Positions 10,530 to 19,577 of a stretch of DNA of 22,720 nucleotides are shown here, in pieces; position 1 is the stretch's first letter; every line of letters starts with the position of its first letter. The notes beneath the pieces were generated by a model. It was not told where the DNA came from. It was given only the letters and a program-made list of their open reading frames with translations, and searched no databases. Both the position numbers and the translations under genes were made by a program. This DNA is from Chara braunii. Taxonomy: Eukaryota; Streptophyta; Charophyceae; Charales; Characeae. Where the stretch lies: contig BFEA01000154.1 in the NCBI GenBank assembly GCA_003427395.1, forward strand, positions 937,260-959,979, given 5' to 3'.

Positions 10530-10602
10530 AACACCAAACTTTTTTTTACTTTTTGTTTGGAAAAGAGGTCCTTATGTCCGTGGCTCCATATCCATTCTGG
10601 TT
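10530..10602 (-). repeat. Isolated fragment of the LINE B 3'-terminal repeat
   Basis: A T-rich run followed by AGGTCCTTATGTCCGTGGCTCC and ATCCATTCTGG matches the units at about 11820-11860 and 11950-11995 that form the LINE B 3' end. All three have the same orientation. It sits 55 bp beyond the LINE A tail, so it is probably the 3' stub of another LINE of the B type, or a repeat that belongs to the host segment. Confidence 0.6.
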
Positions 10603-11199
10603 AACACCTATAACTGATCAACACATTAAACCACCAGTACTTCCAAGGCACTTTTTTCCAATGCTGGAAACTCGCTGCGGACAAAAGAAATGAACCAACA
10701 CAACTTTCTTTTGGCTGGCGCCACCAGCCACCCGTGCCCCGAAAAATGCGGCGCATTAACGGACCAGTGCGGAAACGAATGGCTTGGCAAAGTGCTGGTG
10801 ATTTTACGAGTTCAGATCCTGTGTTCATGAAACTCGCGGAGGAAAGGCTTAGTTCCTCCTCTTGGAGAACTGAAGCTATTCATCACCTCCTGAAGTGGTG
10901 GCTGGAGGGCCAGTGAAACACATTGAGGATGTCCGCTGAGTTTTCATGCGGGCAGGCTTGAATGTATTCGATATGGTGATGTGTTATTTTGGTTATTGAT
11001 TTTTGTTCTTGGTGTGATCATCATCATCATCTTCTCTTGTACTTCTCCCTGGCCTTGGCTAGTGTGCCGTGGCCACCTCAAATCGTGTGTGATTATGTGA
11101 TACAGTTTGACTGGGTGTTCAGAGCTAACTGACTAAATTCCAATAAACATGCTGGTGGCTGGGTGCTGGCTGGGGCCGCTGGGCGTTGGAATTGTCCAG
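10603..11199. other. Presumed host intron or intergenic sequence upstream of the G8 exon
   Basis: No repeat homologous to the rest of the window and no convincing gene is seen. A 60-codon frame at 10734-10916 has no recognisable feature. The last 40 bases lead into a good 3' splice site (TTGTCCAG ending at 11199). A first exon of the G8 gene may lie here but I cannot define it. Confidence 0.4.
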
Positions 11200-11387
11200 G
11201 CACACTGATTTGGTCTAACGAGGTGGACGACATGACCTTGGAAGCCAGAATCATCTTTGTTAATGGTGGGAACCTGACAATCGGAACGCCAGAAATGCCT
11301 TTCCCAAAGAAAACGACGGTGATCCTGAATGGTCCTCGAAGTGTGGACCCGCTCGCAACATCAAATGATTTCAGCTTTGGATCAAAT
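11200..11387 (+). CDS. Internal exon encoding part of a G8 domain (host gene)
   Basis: The 188-bp segment lies between an acceptor (ATTGTCCAG ending 11199) and a consensus donor GTAAGT (11388-11393). It is open in one frame. The product has the hallmark core of the G8 domain: an L-x-A-R-I-I-F-V-N-G-G strand, then G-N-L-x-I-G-T, then a P-F-x-x-K-x-T-V-I-L-N-G segment, with a W/D-rich start (TLIWSNEVDD). G8 domains are extracellular beta-helix-like modules known from fibrocystin/PKHD1-like proteins, CEMIP and TMEM2, and also from some algae, protists and bacteria. Land-plant examples are not familiar to me. Neighbouring exons were not found within the window; introns may be long or filled with transposons. 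The ATG at 11163 is upstream of the acceptor and probably not a real start. Domain call is from pattern; splice sites are inferred. Confidence 0.65.
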
Positions 11388-11766
11388 GTAAGTCACATAT
11401 ATTTCTGCTAAGTAACCAGCAGACCTTTACCATATCAGCTTGGGGCTTTATTTCAAATTGTCTGAAGTGTCTGTAAACTTTGGTGGTTCTGCCATGATGA
11501 TTTGTTTTTTGCTTCCGCTCGGCTCACAAAGATATGACAAAGGCAGGCCAGTGCAATGACTGAAGCATATGTTACTACTTCAGTATTTTGCTCATCAGGG
11601 AGGTTGTAGTCACTCAATCTCCGTCCCCATGAGACAGACTGGTTCTCTTGCAACGCGAACTCTTGCAGTGTGAAAATGCAAGAAGAAAGGATGCCAGCAT
11701 GCCTTTCTGGAAGTTGTTACATTCTGACAAGAACTCGCACGCAAAATTCATAACTGCATGGTCTCC
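11388..11766. other. Sequence downstream of the G8 exon, probable intron
   Basis: It begins with the donor GTAAGT. I see no further G8-like coding segment, no repeat shared with the rest of the window and no good open frame. It ends where the T-rich LINE B terminal repeat starts. Confidence 0.4.
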
Positions 11767-11769
11767 AAA

Positions 11770-12035
11770 TATGAACATCACTTTTTTTTTTTCTTCTTTT
11801 TTTTTCTTCTTTTTTTTAAAAAAAAGGTCCTTATGGTCCTGGCTCCATGTCCATTCTGGGGAGCGTCAGTCCGGTTCCTATTCCCCCGGCAAGTCACAAT
11901 TGAATACATCATAGTCAAATATGCACATCACTTCTTCTTTTTGTTTTGTTTAAGAAAACAGGGCCATATGATCCTGGCTCCGTGGCCATTCTAGGGAGCG
12001 TCAGTCTGAGTCCTTTTCCCCCGGCAAGTCATGAA
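11770..12035 (-). repeat. LINE B 3' end: two tandem units of about 135 bp
   Basis: Read on the - strand, each unit contains GACTTGCCGGGGGAA, a GACTGACGCTCCC motif, AGAATGG and GGAGCCAGGA, followed by an A-rich run and GTGATGT-CATATTTG. The shared TCCCCCGGCAAGTC on the + strand is at 11882-11895 and 12017-12030, giving a 135-bp period. The unit nearer 11770 ends in a long imperfect A-run on the - strand (+ strand T-runs 11782-11820), which may be the true tail of LINE B. Confidence 0.8.
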
Positions 12036-12732
12036 AACTACAACAGATCACGCACACACACTTTCTTCTGTCTGGCCGAAGGACCCCTGAACAGCATTGA
12101 TTACTCCATTCACATGGAGGATTGTCAGCTTGCCGTTCTCCTAGAAATCCTCTCAGCTATGGTGCACCACCGCTGTCGGCTCAACTTGCAAATCAAGACT
12201 TCTAAAGAGAAGGGGCAAACAGTTCTGGTGTGGTCGTCACTGTTGTTAAGTCCCGTTGCATAGTATTCCTGTCTTCTTGATACGTCAGCAGCAGCCCCCC
12301 CTTTGCATGTCATTCATGGTAACTCCTCTACGCCCAGATAGGGATTGGATCTCCTGTGCCTGGGGGGTCGGCTGACCTGCCGATGTCTCAGAGTTATGCC
12401 ACCTTCCACCTTAGGTTGAGCCCATTTAGCTATGCAAGTTTGCCTTCTGCCAACCATACCTGCTTGACTCTCGCGAGCACCATCTGTTCTGTTTGGACAA
12501 TTCTGCATCCAAAGTTTCATCTTCTTCCGATGGCAAAGGATCTCTGATTCAATCATCCCTTTGGTAGCAGCCCAAGCCTTCTCCCTTAAGTTTTTGGTAC
12601 CTTCCAGCATTCTGCTGCATCTTTCTTTCCATATGGCCCAGAGTGTGACCTTGCAGATCATTCCAAACCAGATCTTCAGATTTGCTAAGGTTAGCGGGTA
12701 AACTAATCCAGAGGAGCAGTTGGATAGTGTTA
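12036..12732 (-). pseudogene. LINE B: ORF2 C-terminus and 3' untranslated region
   Basis: The - strand from about 12732 reads NTIQLLLWISLPANLSK and, after a one-frame shift, KIWFGMICKVTLWAIWKERC. This aligns with LINE A at HPLQLLVWTNIPTQLNK and RIWFGMIRKVTI-stop-TNRKERC. The frame runs on to a stop at 12314-12316 through a basic tail (GRRQTCIAKWAQPKVEGG). The 3' untranslated region (12036-12313) shares with LINE A the block GGCAAGCTGACA to GGGGTCCTTC. LINE B is the same family as LINE A but clearly diverged (roughly half to two-thirds of residues alike by eye). It keeps a Trp codon where LINE A has TAG. Confidence 0.85.
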
Positions 12733-13480
12733 CATGCTGAGCCTGCACATGGGCCCCATTTTGGAGGTCCCACGGTTGCTGGGGGGCCCCAGGCCGCACG
12801 CCCTTCGGACATGCGCCCTGGAGGCCCACGGCCGGCCTTAGGGCCACAGGATTCAATTTGAGGCAGCATTCATTATTTATTTGCTGTCCTATTTTTGTCT
12901 GTTCCAGACGTCGTTTCGGACTTGCAGTGCGCCCGACAGACACACGGTCTGTTTCGGACCAAGGCCACATTTTGGGCCTTCTCCATTCGTGGCCAGGCCC
13001 TTTCGGGCCAGGTTCGTTTTCGTCCGGTAGCGTACGCTCCCTGCTGCATCAGCAGGGAGGGCCTGGACGTCCGGTAGGGACCCAGGCAGGGCGTTTCAGG
13101 CCAAGGACCAGAGGCACACCAGCAAGGCCCAGCGCTACATATAGCTGGGCCAGGTCAGGGCATACACACAATTCGAGTAGCTCACTTCTTGGGCGACACG
13201 CGGCTGGAGCAGCGCGACACAGTGCTGCAGGGGTGTAGAGGCGTAGGTAGGAGGTGAGGCGGAGGCCATACCTGCTGAGGCGGTACTTACCTGGGCGCCG
13301 TAGCTGGACTCCACGCCAGCAACCTGCACAGAGAGAGACACCGGCGGCAGTTACCTGCAGGTGAGACAGCGAGGAGGACGACACCTCCTTCTTCTTCTTA
13401 GTCTTGCCCTCCATCTCTTCTTCCTCCTTCCTCCTTCCTCCTTCCTCCTTCCTCCTTTCTTCTTCTTCCTCTTCTTCTTC

Positions 13481-13530
<50 letters not shown>

Positions 13531-13531
13531 C

Positions 13532-13594
<63 letters not shown>

Positions 13595-14049
13595 TACAGG
13601 CAGAGGTTACATCAGCCCATGAGGCCCAGGATCTGATTTGACATTTTGTGACAGACATTGATTGGACATTCGGCAGGGAGACTATTTTTGGACTTCGCTA
13701 TCGCGATCTTGGTCTTCTCCCTCACCTCCATCTTCGTCTCGCCTCCCCCCCCATCTCCTCATCCGTGGTATCTCCCCATGTGCATGCTGAAGGAGGGACC
13801 TTTCTTCCATGCTTGCGGTCCCTCCCCTCTCTCTCACATGTGTGGTGTATGATGGGGTGTCGCGTCAGTATCTGATAGGTCAGGTCATATCTTTGAGTCT
13901 TCCGTTGCGCTACATTATGCTATTTTCGTATGTATCTGGATGCACATTGCTTGTTGATGCTTTTCTGGCGCTGCATTGTCGATTCGAGTCCTTTTCATCA
14001 CTTTGCGGATCCTTGGCTCCATATGCATCGCTCGATCGAGCATGAATCA
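12733..14049. mobile_element. 1.3-kb insertion splitting LINE B, type unresolved
   Basis: LINE B homology stops at 12732 and resumes at 14050. The flanks carry GATAGTGTTA (12723-12732) and GATAGGGTGTTA (14050-14061), a probable target duplication of about 10 bp with a two-base difference. The insert is GC-rich at its left (repeated GGCC, GGGCC) and has a TATA-like CTACATATAGCTGG near 13134. It contains the large C/T, (CA)n and (GA)n tract and ends CGATCGAGCATGAATCA. It begins CATGCTGAG and ends near GAGCATG, which is too short to call inverted repeats. No protein of a known transposon family is seen. The open frames here read through low-complexity DNA. Confidence 0.65.
13389..13592. repeat. 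Compound microsatellite: (CTTCCTC)n, (CA)n, (GA)n
   Basis: A TCC/TTC-rich tract to about 13485 is followed by CA repeats (13486-13516) and then AG repeats (13517-13592) with one CT interruption near 13531. Confidence 0.97.
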
Positions 14050-14316
14050 GATAGGGTGTTATGGGATGGGAGATGAGAAAAAAGGCTATCCCATTGTCGT
14101 GTTGCGCTTGCCCAATATTTTGTGGCTTCTTTGCAATTGATTAGGCAATGTATCATGTCTTCCCATCCCTGGTCCGAGCATACGATGCAGTTATCGGAAC
14201 TATTTGGATGATTTTTCTGTCTTCTAACATGCAGCAACTGATTTACCGGTAGGGTGGCATATGTTATGAGCCATTGCATGCTTCTTATTTTAACTCGTCT
14301 TATTGTTTTTGCGAGG
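14050..14316 (-). pseudogene. LINE B: zf-RVT segment of ORF2, 5'-truncated
   Basis: The - strand reads AKTIRRVKIRSMQWLITYAT, VNQLLHVRRQKNHPNSSDNC, IVCSD and EDMIHCLINCKEATKYWASA. It aligns residue by residue with LINE A (SIRPVKIRSLQWLIAYVAV and VCSVC, EDMLHCLIRC, EATKYWARA). The Cys-x2-Cys and His-Cys...Cys zinc ligands are kept. Similarity ends abruptly at about 14316, so LINE B is either truncated at its 5' end, as is usual for LINEs, or interrupted there. The other half lies beyond the 1.3-kb insertion. Confidence 0.88.
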
Positions 14317-14349
14317 CCAATGCCTCTACGAGCCCCATAAGCCCCCATT

Positions 14350-15069
14350 TTTGCAGCCCGTCGGCCGCCCTAAGTGAAGGCAGGCTCGACGAGGCCCTCA
14401 GGGCCCCTCCTGGCCACCACGCAACTCGGGGAAATTCAGGCAGTTGCGTAGCGCCAGTTGGTTGAGTGAACCCAGGCCCTGGGCCGCCTGTGTGAATGTA
14501 TGTGAAGCAGGCCCTGGGCTGGATACGGGTACCGGGCCAAACACAGGCCAAAGGCAGTTGGGCACATGCAACCACTTCAGGCCCAAGGCCTGTTCTCGTC
14601 GTGCTGGGCCTCAGGCTACCGGGGCCTACTGGAAGCTTCCTGGGACTGGACGCAGGCAGGCCACTTCGATATATCAAAGGGCCTGCCTCCTCATTCGGCA
14701 TTCGGGTGCTGGCTGCATGCTGCGCAAGCGCTGCTGCGCTATTGTGCTGGCTGGCGCCTACGCTCTCACGGACGAGCAGGGAAAGAGCACGCAGCCATAG
14801 CCGAGCTGCGCTGCTGTAAGCTGGTTGAAGCGCAGGGTGGTCCGTGGGTGCTAGTGGCATCTGTGTGTTGGGGAACGAGGTTGTGAGTGTGGCGAGAGTC
14901 ATACCTGGTGCTGGAAGCGTGCAACATTGGTCGCCATATGCTCGTACTTCAGGAATGCTGTTGAAGTCATCTTTCGGCATCGTAGTGTAGGCTAGATAGG
15001 AACTGCCACATGTAGTCTGGGCGCCGAGCGCCAGATAGGATATCAACTCTGGTTCTTCGTTGATGATGA
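14350..15069. other. GGCC-rich, LTR-like DNA without a recognisable gene
   Basis: The left 550 bp is dense in GGGCC and GGCC words, much like the insert at 12733 and the LTR at 19578-20613. It has a TATATC-type motif near 14670. Open frames on both strands (including 248 codons on the -) are of mixed composition and match no family I know. I read this as old LTR or other repeat debris. Confidence 0.35.
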
Positions 15070-15229
15070 TGGGACTATTTCAGCATTGTCAATTATGAAC
15101 TCTTGGTGTGTTCTTATTTGATGAATCTCGTGATGCAATTCTGCTGTTGGTTCGAGGTCACGACTATCTGGACTCATATGTATGATGCTGTTTGATTGCT
15201 GAAATTCGCTATTGCTCATCTTCCTTGCA
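15070..15229 (+). repeat. 160-bp direct repeat, copy 1 (putative short 5' LTR)
   Basis: It starts TGGGACTATTTCAGC and ends CTTCCTTGCA, giving the TG...CA ends of an LTR, and is about 96% identical to 17467-17626. It is followed three bases later by a primer-binding-type sequence. No 5-bp flanking duplication matches between the two ends (GATGA against GTTTA), and there is no purine tract before copy 2, so the LTR call is tentative. Open frames read in both copies on the - strand (MSNSE...) are probably shadows. Confidence 0.6.
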
Positions 15230-15232
15230 ATT

Positions 15233-15244
15233 TGGTATCGGAGC
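15233..15244 (+). promoter_or_regulatory. Primer-binding site for tRNA-Met type primer
   Basis: TGGTATCGGAGC lies three bases after the end of the putative LTR. It differs by one base from the common plant form TGGTATCAGAGC. The same variant occurs at the - strand LTR (19564-19575). Confidence 0.7.
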
Positions 15245-16214
15245 TGTGGTTCGATTGCGCTCATCCGGCGCTTGTCTTCTGCCTTATTCGGTACATACGT
15301 GCGGTCTGCTGGGCGAGTTTGGCCGTAAGTGGTGTGTAGTGAGGAGGCTGGAGACGAGTGGTAGGCGACGGAGGAGGTGAGGGGTATCGCCTGGAAGGCT
15401 ATGTGGTGTGTATATTGGGTGTTTACGGTGTGATGAGAACTATCTGGTGGTTGATTGATGCTGAGGTGGAACAGCAAGATAATGCTGGGTGTGCCGATGC
15501 AGTGACTGGTCATCGCAATCTCCATCAGGTCATCTGGTGAGAATATCTGTGGTTGGGGGCAGCTATATTGAGGTACGTTGCTCTTAACCTTGTCTACCCT
15601 CTTCGACACTTCTTACCGTGAGGTTGTGTGTCCCATCTTGAGAGTCCTCTCATGTGAGGTGTCGAGTGTGCTCAATCTTGAGAGTCGGCATACTTCCTGT
15701 GGAGCATCGGGAAGGAGAGGGCGTTGCTTTTTGAAGGGCCCTGGACGAAGCACTNGGTCACGGTCACCATGCCAACCCACCGGGAGTAGAGCATGCATGC
15801 TTTGCTGCTTTGTCCTTGTCTGCTTGCTGCGCTCATAGATGGGTATTGTTGGGCAGGCCATCCCTACGGGAAAGACGAGAACCCGGCGTCTATAAATAAA
15901 CACGGTAGGGGATATCACTGGCTGTGATCGTCGTCCTGCTGCGACGTAAAATAATTCCTGATGTCATTTGGGGGCGGACGTTAAAATGCCTCTTGATCAG
16001 CCAGTGATGTAAGGCTCGCGGCACGCCGAGGGTAAATATACGTGCAAGGCTGGCCATCTCAACAACTACTCGGGCCACAGGGGTGGGCCGTGTGCACACC
16101 TTTAGTCACGCATGCTACCGGATTGCTCAGGAACGCTGATGTTACCAGTACGTCTGACACTGCTCCGGGAAACAGGTCAGGCCAGTAGGAATAGATGTTC
16201 CTACTAGGGTCGAG
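15245..16214 (+). other. LTR-element leader or nested debris, no gene
   Basis: Nothing coding is recognised. ATCTTGAGAGTC occurs twice (about 15636 and 15679). TATAAATAAA at 15891-15900, preceded by CCCGGCGTC, resembles a core promoter and suggests that part of another LTR lies here. One unknown base is at 15755. Confidence 0.4.
15891..15898 (+). promoter_or_regulatory. TATA-box-like element
   Basis: TATAAATA in a GC-rich context, about 320 bp upstream of the retropepsin frame. Position and context resemble an LTR promoter, but no transcript start can be shown from sequence. Confidence 0.35.
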
Positions 16215-16871
16215 ATGGTGGAGACACCCTCGCCATCTCGCGATATGGCCCAAGCTACTGACTCCCCAGTCGTCCCGCAAACACGTTCGGACCCATCGAC
16301 CCTCTGTTCGATGAATGTGTTTGAATCCTTAGAAGAGCTAGAGGTGGAGTGGTCTAGATCAGACCCACTAGCTTCTTGGACGACACTAGTTAAAGCCCCG
16401 AAGGGTGAGATGTTCGTCAACGAGGTTGTCATTGGCGGTCGCAAGACCGGGGCCTATTATGACACTTGCTCGACGAGGAATTTCATTAGTCGCGCGTGCG
16501 TTGAGAGGTTGCGTTTACAGGGGCGAGTGCAGCGCCTGAGTCGACCTGTGGAGTCGACCTGTGCCAACAAACAGCGCATGGTAGTCAATGACTACCTTCA
16601 TGACATTGAGTGCCTGTTCCCGTACGCGGGAGGGGAATTGAGGCATCGTGTCCCATTCCTGGTAAGCGACGATCTCCCCATGGATATCTTGTTAGGTATG
16701 TACTACCTCGCGGTTGCACAGCCTCAGTTTGACTGGGACCGAAAAGTGGTCAAACACACTTTGCCAGGTGGAGGGACCGCCAGATTGCACAAGTTCAAAG
16801 CTAGTAGTCTGATCGAGTCCTATGGATGCATGTGTGTGGCCGCATTCTATAATCATAATAAGCAAAATTAG
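16215..16871 (+). pseudogene. Ty3/gypsy pol fragment: retropepsin-like aspartic protease
   Basis: A 218-codon open segment. Residues 66-100 (MFVNEVVIGGRKTGAYYD then TCSTRNFIS) form the N-terminal half of a retropepsin. The active-site triplet, normally DTG or DSG, is here Asp83-Thr84-Cys85. The hydrophobic-hydrophobic-Gly motif follows at residues 157-161 (DILLG). Retropepsins cleave the gag-pol polyprotein as dimers, and the Gly of the triplet is nearly invariant, so this copy is probably inactive. The first 60 residues look like the linker that precedes the protease in pol. The frame ends in a stop at 16869-16871, before the RT. No gag is seen upstream in this orientation. Confidence 0.75.
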
Positions 16872-16908
16872 GAGGAGGGTATGTACCTAGTTTATGTCTC
16901 TGCTGCAG

Positions 16909-17466
16909 GCGAGCCGGTGAAAATGCCGCCGGAGACAAGGAACTCGTAGAGAAGGGTTGGATCCGGCCGTGTGTCTCTCCTTATGGATCTCCAGTACTAT
17001 TTGTACCTAAGAAGAAGGAGGGTACACTTAGGATGTGCATTGACTATAGGGGCCTCAATGCCATCACTGTCAAGAATAGAGAGCCCCTACCACGCATCGA
17101 CGATTTGCTAGATAGAGTGCGAGGGTGTCGGTACTTCAGTAAGATAGATCTGAAGTCCGGGTACCATCAGATTGCAATCCGGCCTGAGGATCAACACAAA
17201 ACCGCCTTTTAGACCAGGTACGGTCTGTACGAGTTTGTGGTGATGCCTTTCGGCCTGTGCAATGCCCCTGGCACCTTTCGGCACGCTATGAATCGGATTC
17301 TCCATGACTACTTGGATAAGTTTGCCATCGTGTACCTTGATGACATACTTATTTTTAGTAAGACTATCGAGGAGCACGTTGCACATTTGGACAAAGTCCT
17401 CAGTCTCCTGCGAAAGCACAAGTTCAAGATCAACGGTGAGAAGTGCGAGTTTGGCCGCACCCGTGT
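16909..17466 (+). pseudogene. Ty3/gypsy pol fragment: reverse transcriptase, broken and truncated
   Basis: A short GEPVKMPP segment (16909-16932) is followed, after an apparent deletion of several codons and a frameshift, by a clear Ty3/gypsy RT from 16940. Landmarks are [49 protein letters not shown], an in-frame TAG at 17210-17212 (where a Gln or Lys codon is usual before TRYG), then FVVMPFGLCNAPGTF and the catalytic VYLDD at about 17330-17344. It ends at HKFKINGEKCEFGRT. RNase H and integrase are missing: at 17467 the sequence changes abruptly to the 160-bp repeat. The protein is nearly textbook apart from these lesions. Confidence 0.92.
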
Positions 17467-17626
17467 CGGGACTATTTCAACATTGTCAATTATGAACTCT
17501 TGGTGTGTTCTTATTTGGTGAATCTCGTGATGCAATTCTGTTGTTGGTTCGAGGTCACGACTATCTGGACTCATATGTATGATGTTGTTTGATTGCTGAA
17601 GTTCACTATTGCTCATCTTCCTTGCA
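17467..17626 (+). repeat. 160-bp direct repeat, copy 2 (putative 3' LTR)
   Basis: Matches 15070-15229 with about seven differences, starting CGGGACTATTTCAAC and ending CTTCCTTGCA. Both repeats stop being alike exactly after TTGCA, where copy 1 continues to the primer site and copy 2 continues into - strand gag. That is the behaviour expected of an LTR end. Confidence 0.65.
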
Positions 17627-17631
17627 GTTTA

Positions 17632-18074
17632 TATTTTCCCCTTTGAGGTCTGGTCTGATTCCAAGCCGATTAGCTTGTTCCATCGTCCCTGAATTGCCTT
17701 CAGTATCTTTGACTGATGAGCTGCCAGGTCATCTACTTTGCGCTCAGACGACCTATGCGGTCATCCCAGTTAGTGAAATAAGAACTGGTGGCTTTGTGTT
17801 CTAGAATGGCCCACTCCGCCAAGTTCTTAGTCACCTGGGCGCAACGGTCATTTGTCACAGTCTTGGCTAGTTGCTCCAACAAATACTCGGTACGTGATGC
17901 ATCTCTCTCCAATTCTGCAAGCAGGGCCTGCTCCTGCTGCAGTCTTTCCTGCAACTCCTCCTTCTGCCGAGTAGCAGTCAGAGGGGTAGTAGAAGTGGAG
18001 GCAGAAGGTTGTTGTTATTCTGCCTTCATTACTACTTCCACCCGTGGCTGCCGTTGAGCCCCCTGATCCGCCAT
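17632..18074 (-). pseudogene. Gag-like N-terminal fragment of a - strand LTR retrotransposon
   Basis: Translation from the ATG at 18074 begins MADQGAQRQPRVEVVMKAE and then meets a TAA (18015-18017). The same frame goes on through a QKEELQERLQQEQALLAELE coiled-coil stretch to IGRLSAK and a TAG (17733-17735). Moving one frame, it continues VDDLAAHQSKILKAIQGRW and so on to about 17632, where the 160-bp repeat cuts it. Similar acidic, Gln/Glu-rich coiled-coil starts are common in Ty3/gypsy gag proteins. Its place about 1.5 kb downstream of an LTR and primer site on the same strand supports this. No CA domain or zinc knuckle is present in the surviving part. Confidence 0.55.
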
Positions 18075-19563
18075 TTTCCTCTTTCAATTCAACAATAATT
18101 AGTAGACAAGTAGGGGAGTATGCAGCGATTTTCAATTTCCTGCAGACTCTCAGAAATCGCTGTTGTCTCATGCACAGAGGTAGGTGGGGGAATAGGCAAC
18201 AAACGGTTTGGGTTAGAACGGTTTCTCTGGGGTCAGGGGTCAGACAGACAACAATCCAGTAAAATCAATCCCACGATTTCCTTTTACTGACCCTGAACCT
18301 TTACTGAAGTTAGTATACACAACCCCAACAACTCTAGAGAAACCCTAGATTTCCAGAGCCCACTAGAAAACAAGAGAGATCAGTGAGAATGAAAAGACAT
18401 GGCAAGACTAGGCAACAATGACCAACCAGACAGAGCGATTCAGCCAGAAAGCTTAGATCCTAGCTCAGACTCCAATTTCGGCCCTGATGACTTTGGCGGC
18501 CATACCCTTGGGAATGGCGAATTACAATATTCACTGTATCTCGTGGAATACTGCAAATCCAGACAAGCGCTTCTGCCCTATTGACAACTACTGAATTGCG
18601 ATTTACTGCAAACTGACAGAATTGAATTCTGACGGACATAATTGAAATTATGACTGACCCTAGTTAGCACAGGCTATAATTAGACTCAACGCAAAACTAC
18701 AATTCACAGTATCTTTACCATTCCAGTACAGAATTCACAGTTCAATTTTGGATGGAAAAGAGTCAAAAGAGGGTAAGAAATGAGCAGAAGGAGGTAGGGG
18801 AGAGATGGCTATGGCTGTCATGCAGTCTGCGAATTTTTCATTTCAAACACTGACAGACAGACAGACCATTAATACTAACTATTCTAACCCTATCTGAATC
18901 GCTATACAGAGATTTGCATGGAACGGACTCACTTTCAGAGTTTCTTGCAGAGCTTGATGAAGATCTGGCTATGGTAGACTGAAACCCTCATTTCGCCAAT
19001 TTCTTCCAGAAATTCCTCCTCTGTCCTCCACGCATCAAATCTCTCCAGAATCGTTGATCCTGTTCAGGATCCTGAGGCGCTTCAGCCCCTCTAGTCAGAT
19101 TCACTGAATCTGACCCTGTGGCGCTCAGAAAGCCAACAGAAGATTATGTTGCCACAGTGCCTGGCAACCGTTGATGCTATAAATAGCCCTAGATGGGGTT
19201 AATCTCGCCTGGGATTGACACAGACTGTCAATCCACCTCAGCGCTGCTCAGGGATGAAGCCGCTCAGAGGTCTCTGAAGTCCTCAGGGGTAATTCGCCAC
19301 TCTGAGGCAATTCCCTGTATTGCCCTCAAGGTTGGCTATGGCGAATTAGCCCTGTTCTCGCCACTTCCTGCCAAGCGCCTTGACAGGCTCAGTGCGCTTG
19401 TTCAATGCAAACACTGAACTCCTCATTTCACCGCTTGAAATCTTCGTCTCTACTGTCTCGGTACTAGAGAAGGAGAATCGCCATGAAACTTCTTGCCAGT
19501 AGGTCGCCAGATGAAGAAGACGCCTCAGTTGCACTCAACCCTCAGTGTTCCAATTCCAATCTC
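18075..19563 (-). other. Long untranslated leader of the - strand LTR element
   Basis: Between the primer site (19564-19575) and the gag-like ATG (18074) there are about 1.49 kb with no sustained open frame on either strand. GGCGAATT and its reverse recur several times (about 18513, 19292, 19341). A TATAAATA on the + strand at 19178-19185 has no known role here. Confidence 0.45.
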
Positions 19564-19575
19564 GCTCCGATACCA
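19564..19575 (-). promoter_or_regulatory. Primer-binding site of the - strand LTR element
   Basis: TGGTATCGGAGC on the - strand, two bases after the LTR end ...TTCATAACA. It is identical to the + strand site at 15233-15244. Confidence 0.75.
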
Positions 19576-19577
19576 AC

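Noticed and set aside
13049-13622. Open frames across the microsatellite tract on both strands
   Set aside because: Lys/Glu-, Ser- or His/Thr-repeat products of (CA)n, (GA)n and TCC-rich DNA.
14925-14945. TTGGTCGCC as a second type of primer-binding site after a GTGCA end
   Set aside because: I could not match it to a tRNA 3' end and there is no partner LTR.
14300-15046. 248-codon open frame on the - strand
   Set aside because: Runs through GGCC-rich repeat DNA, overlaps other frames and joins LINE B sequence at its low end; composition does not look like a protein family.
15151-15161. GGTTCGAGGTC resembling a pol III B box
   Set aside because: No A box at the right distance upstream, and it lies inside the LTR-like repeat.
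15043-15609. 188-codon - strand frame whose end is shared with 17308-17616
   Set aside because: The shared part is just the 160-bp direct repeat. Differences between the copies change residues freely, and the repeat fits an LTR end better than a gene.
17713-17720. CTGATGAG in the gag-like segment as a ribozyme core
   Set aside because: No matching second core sequence; it is in coding-like DNA.
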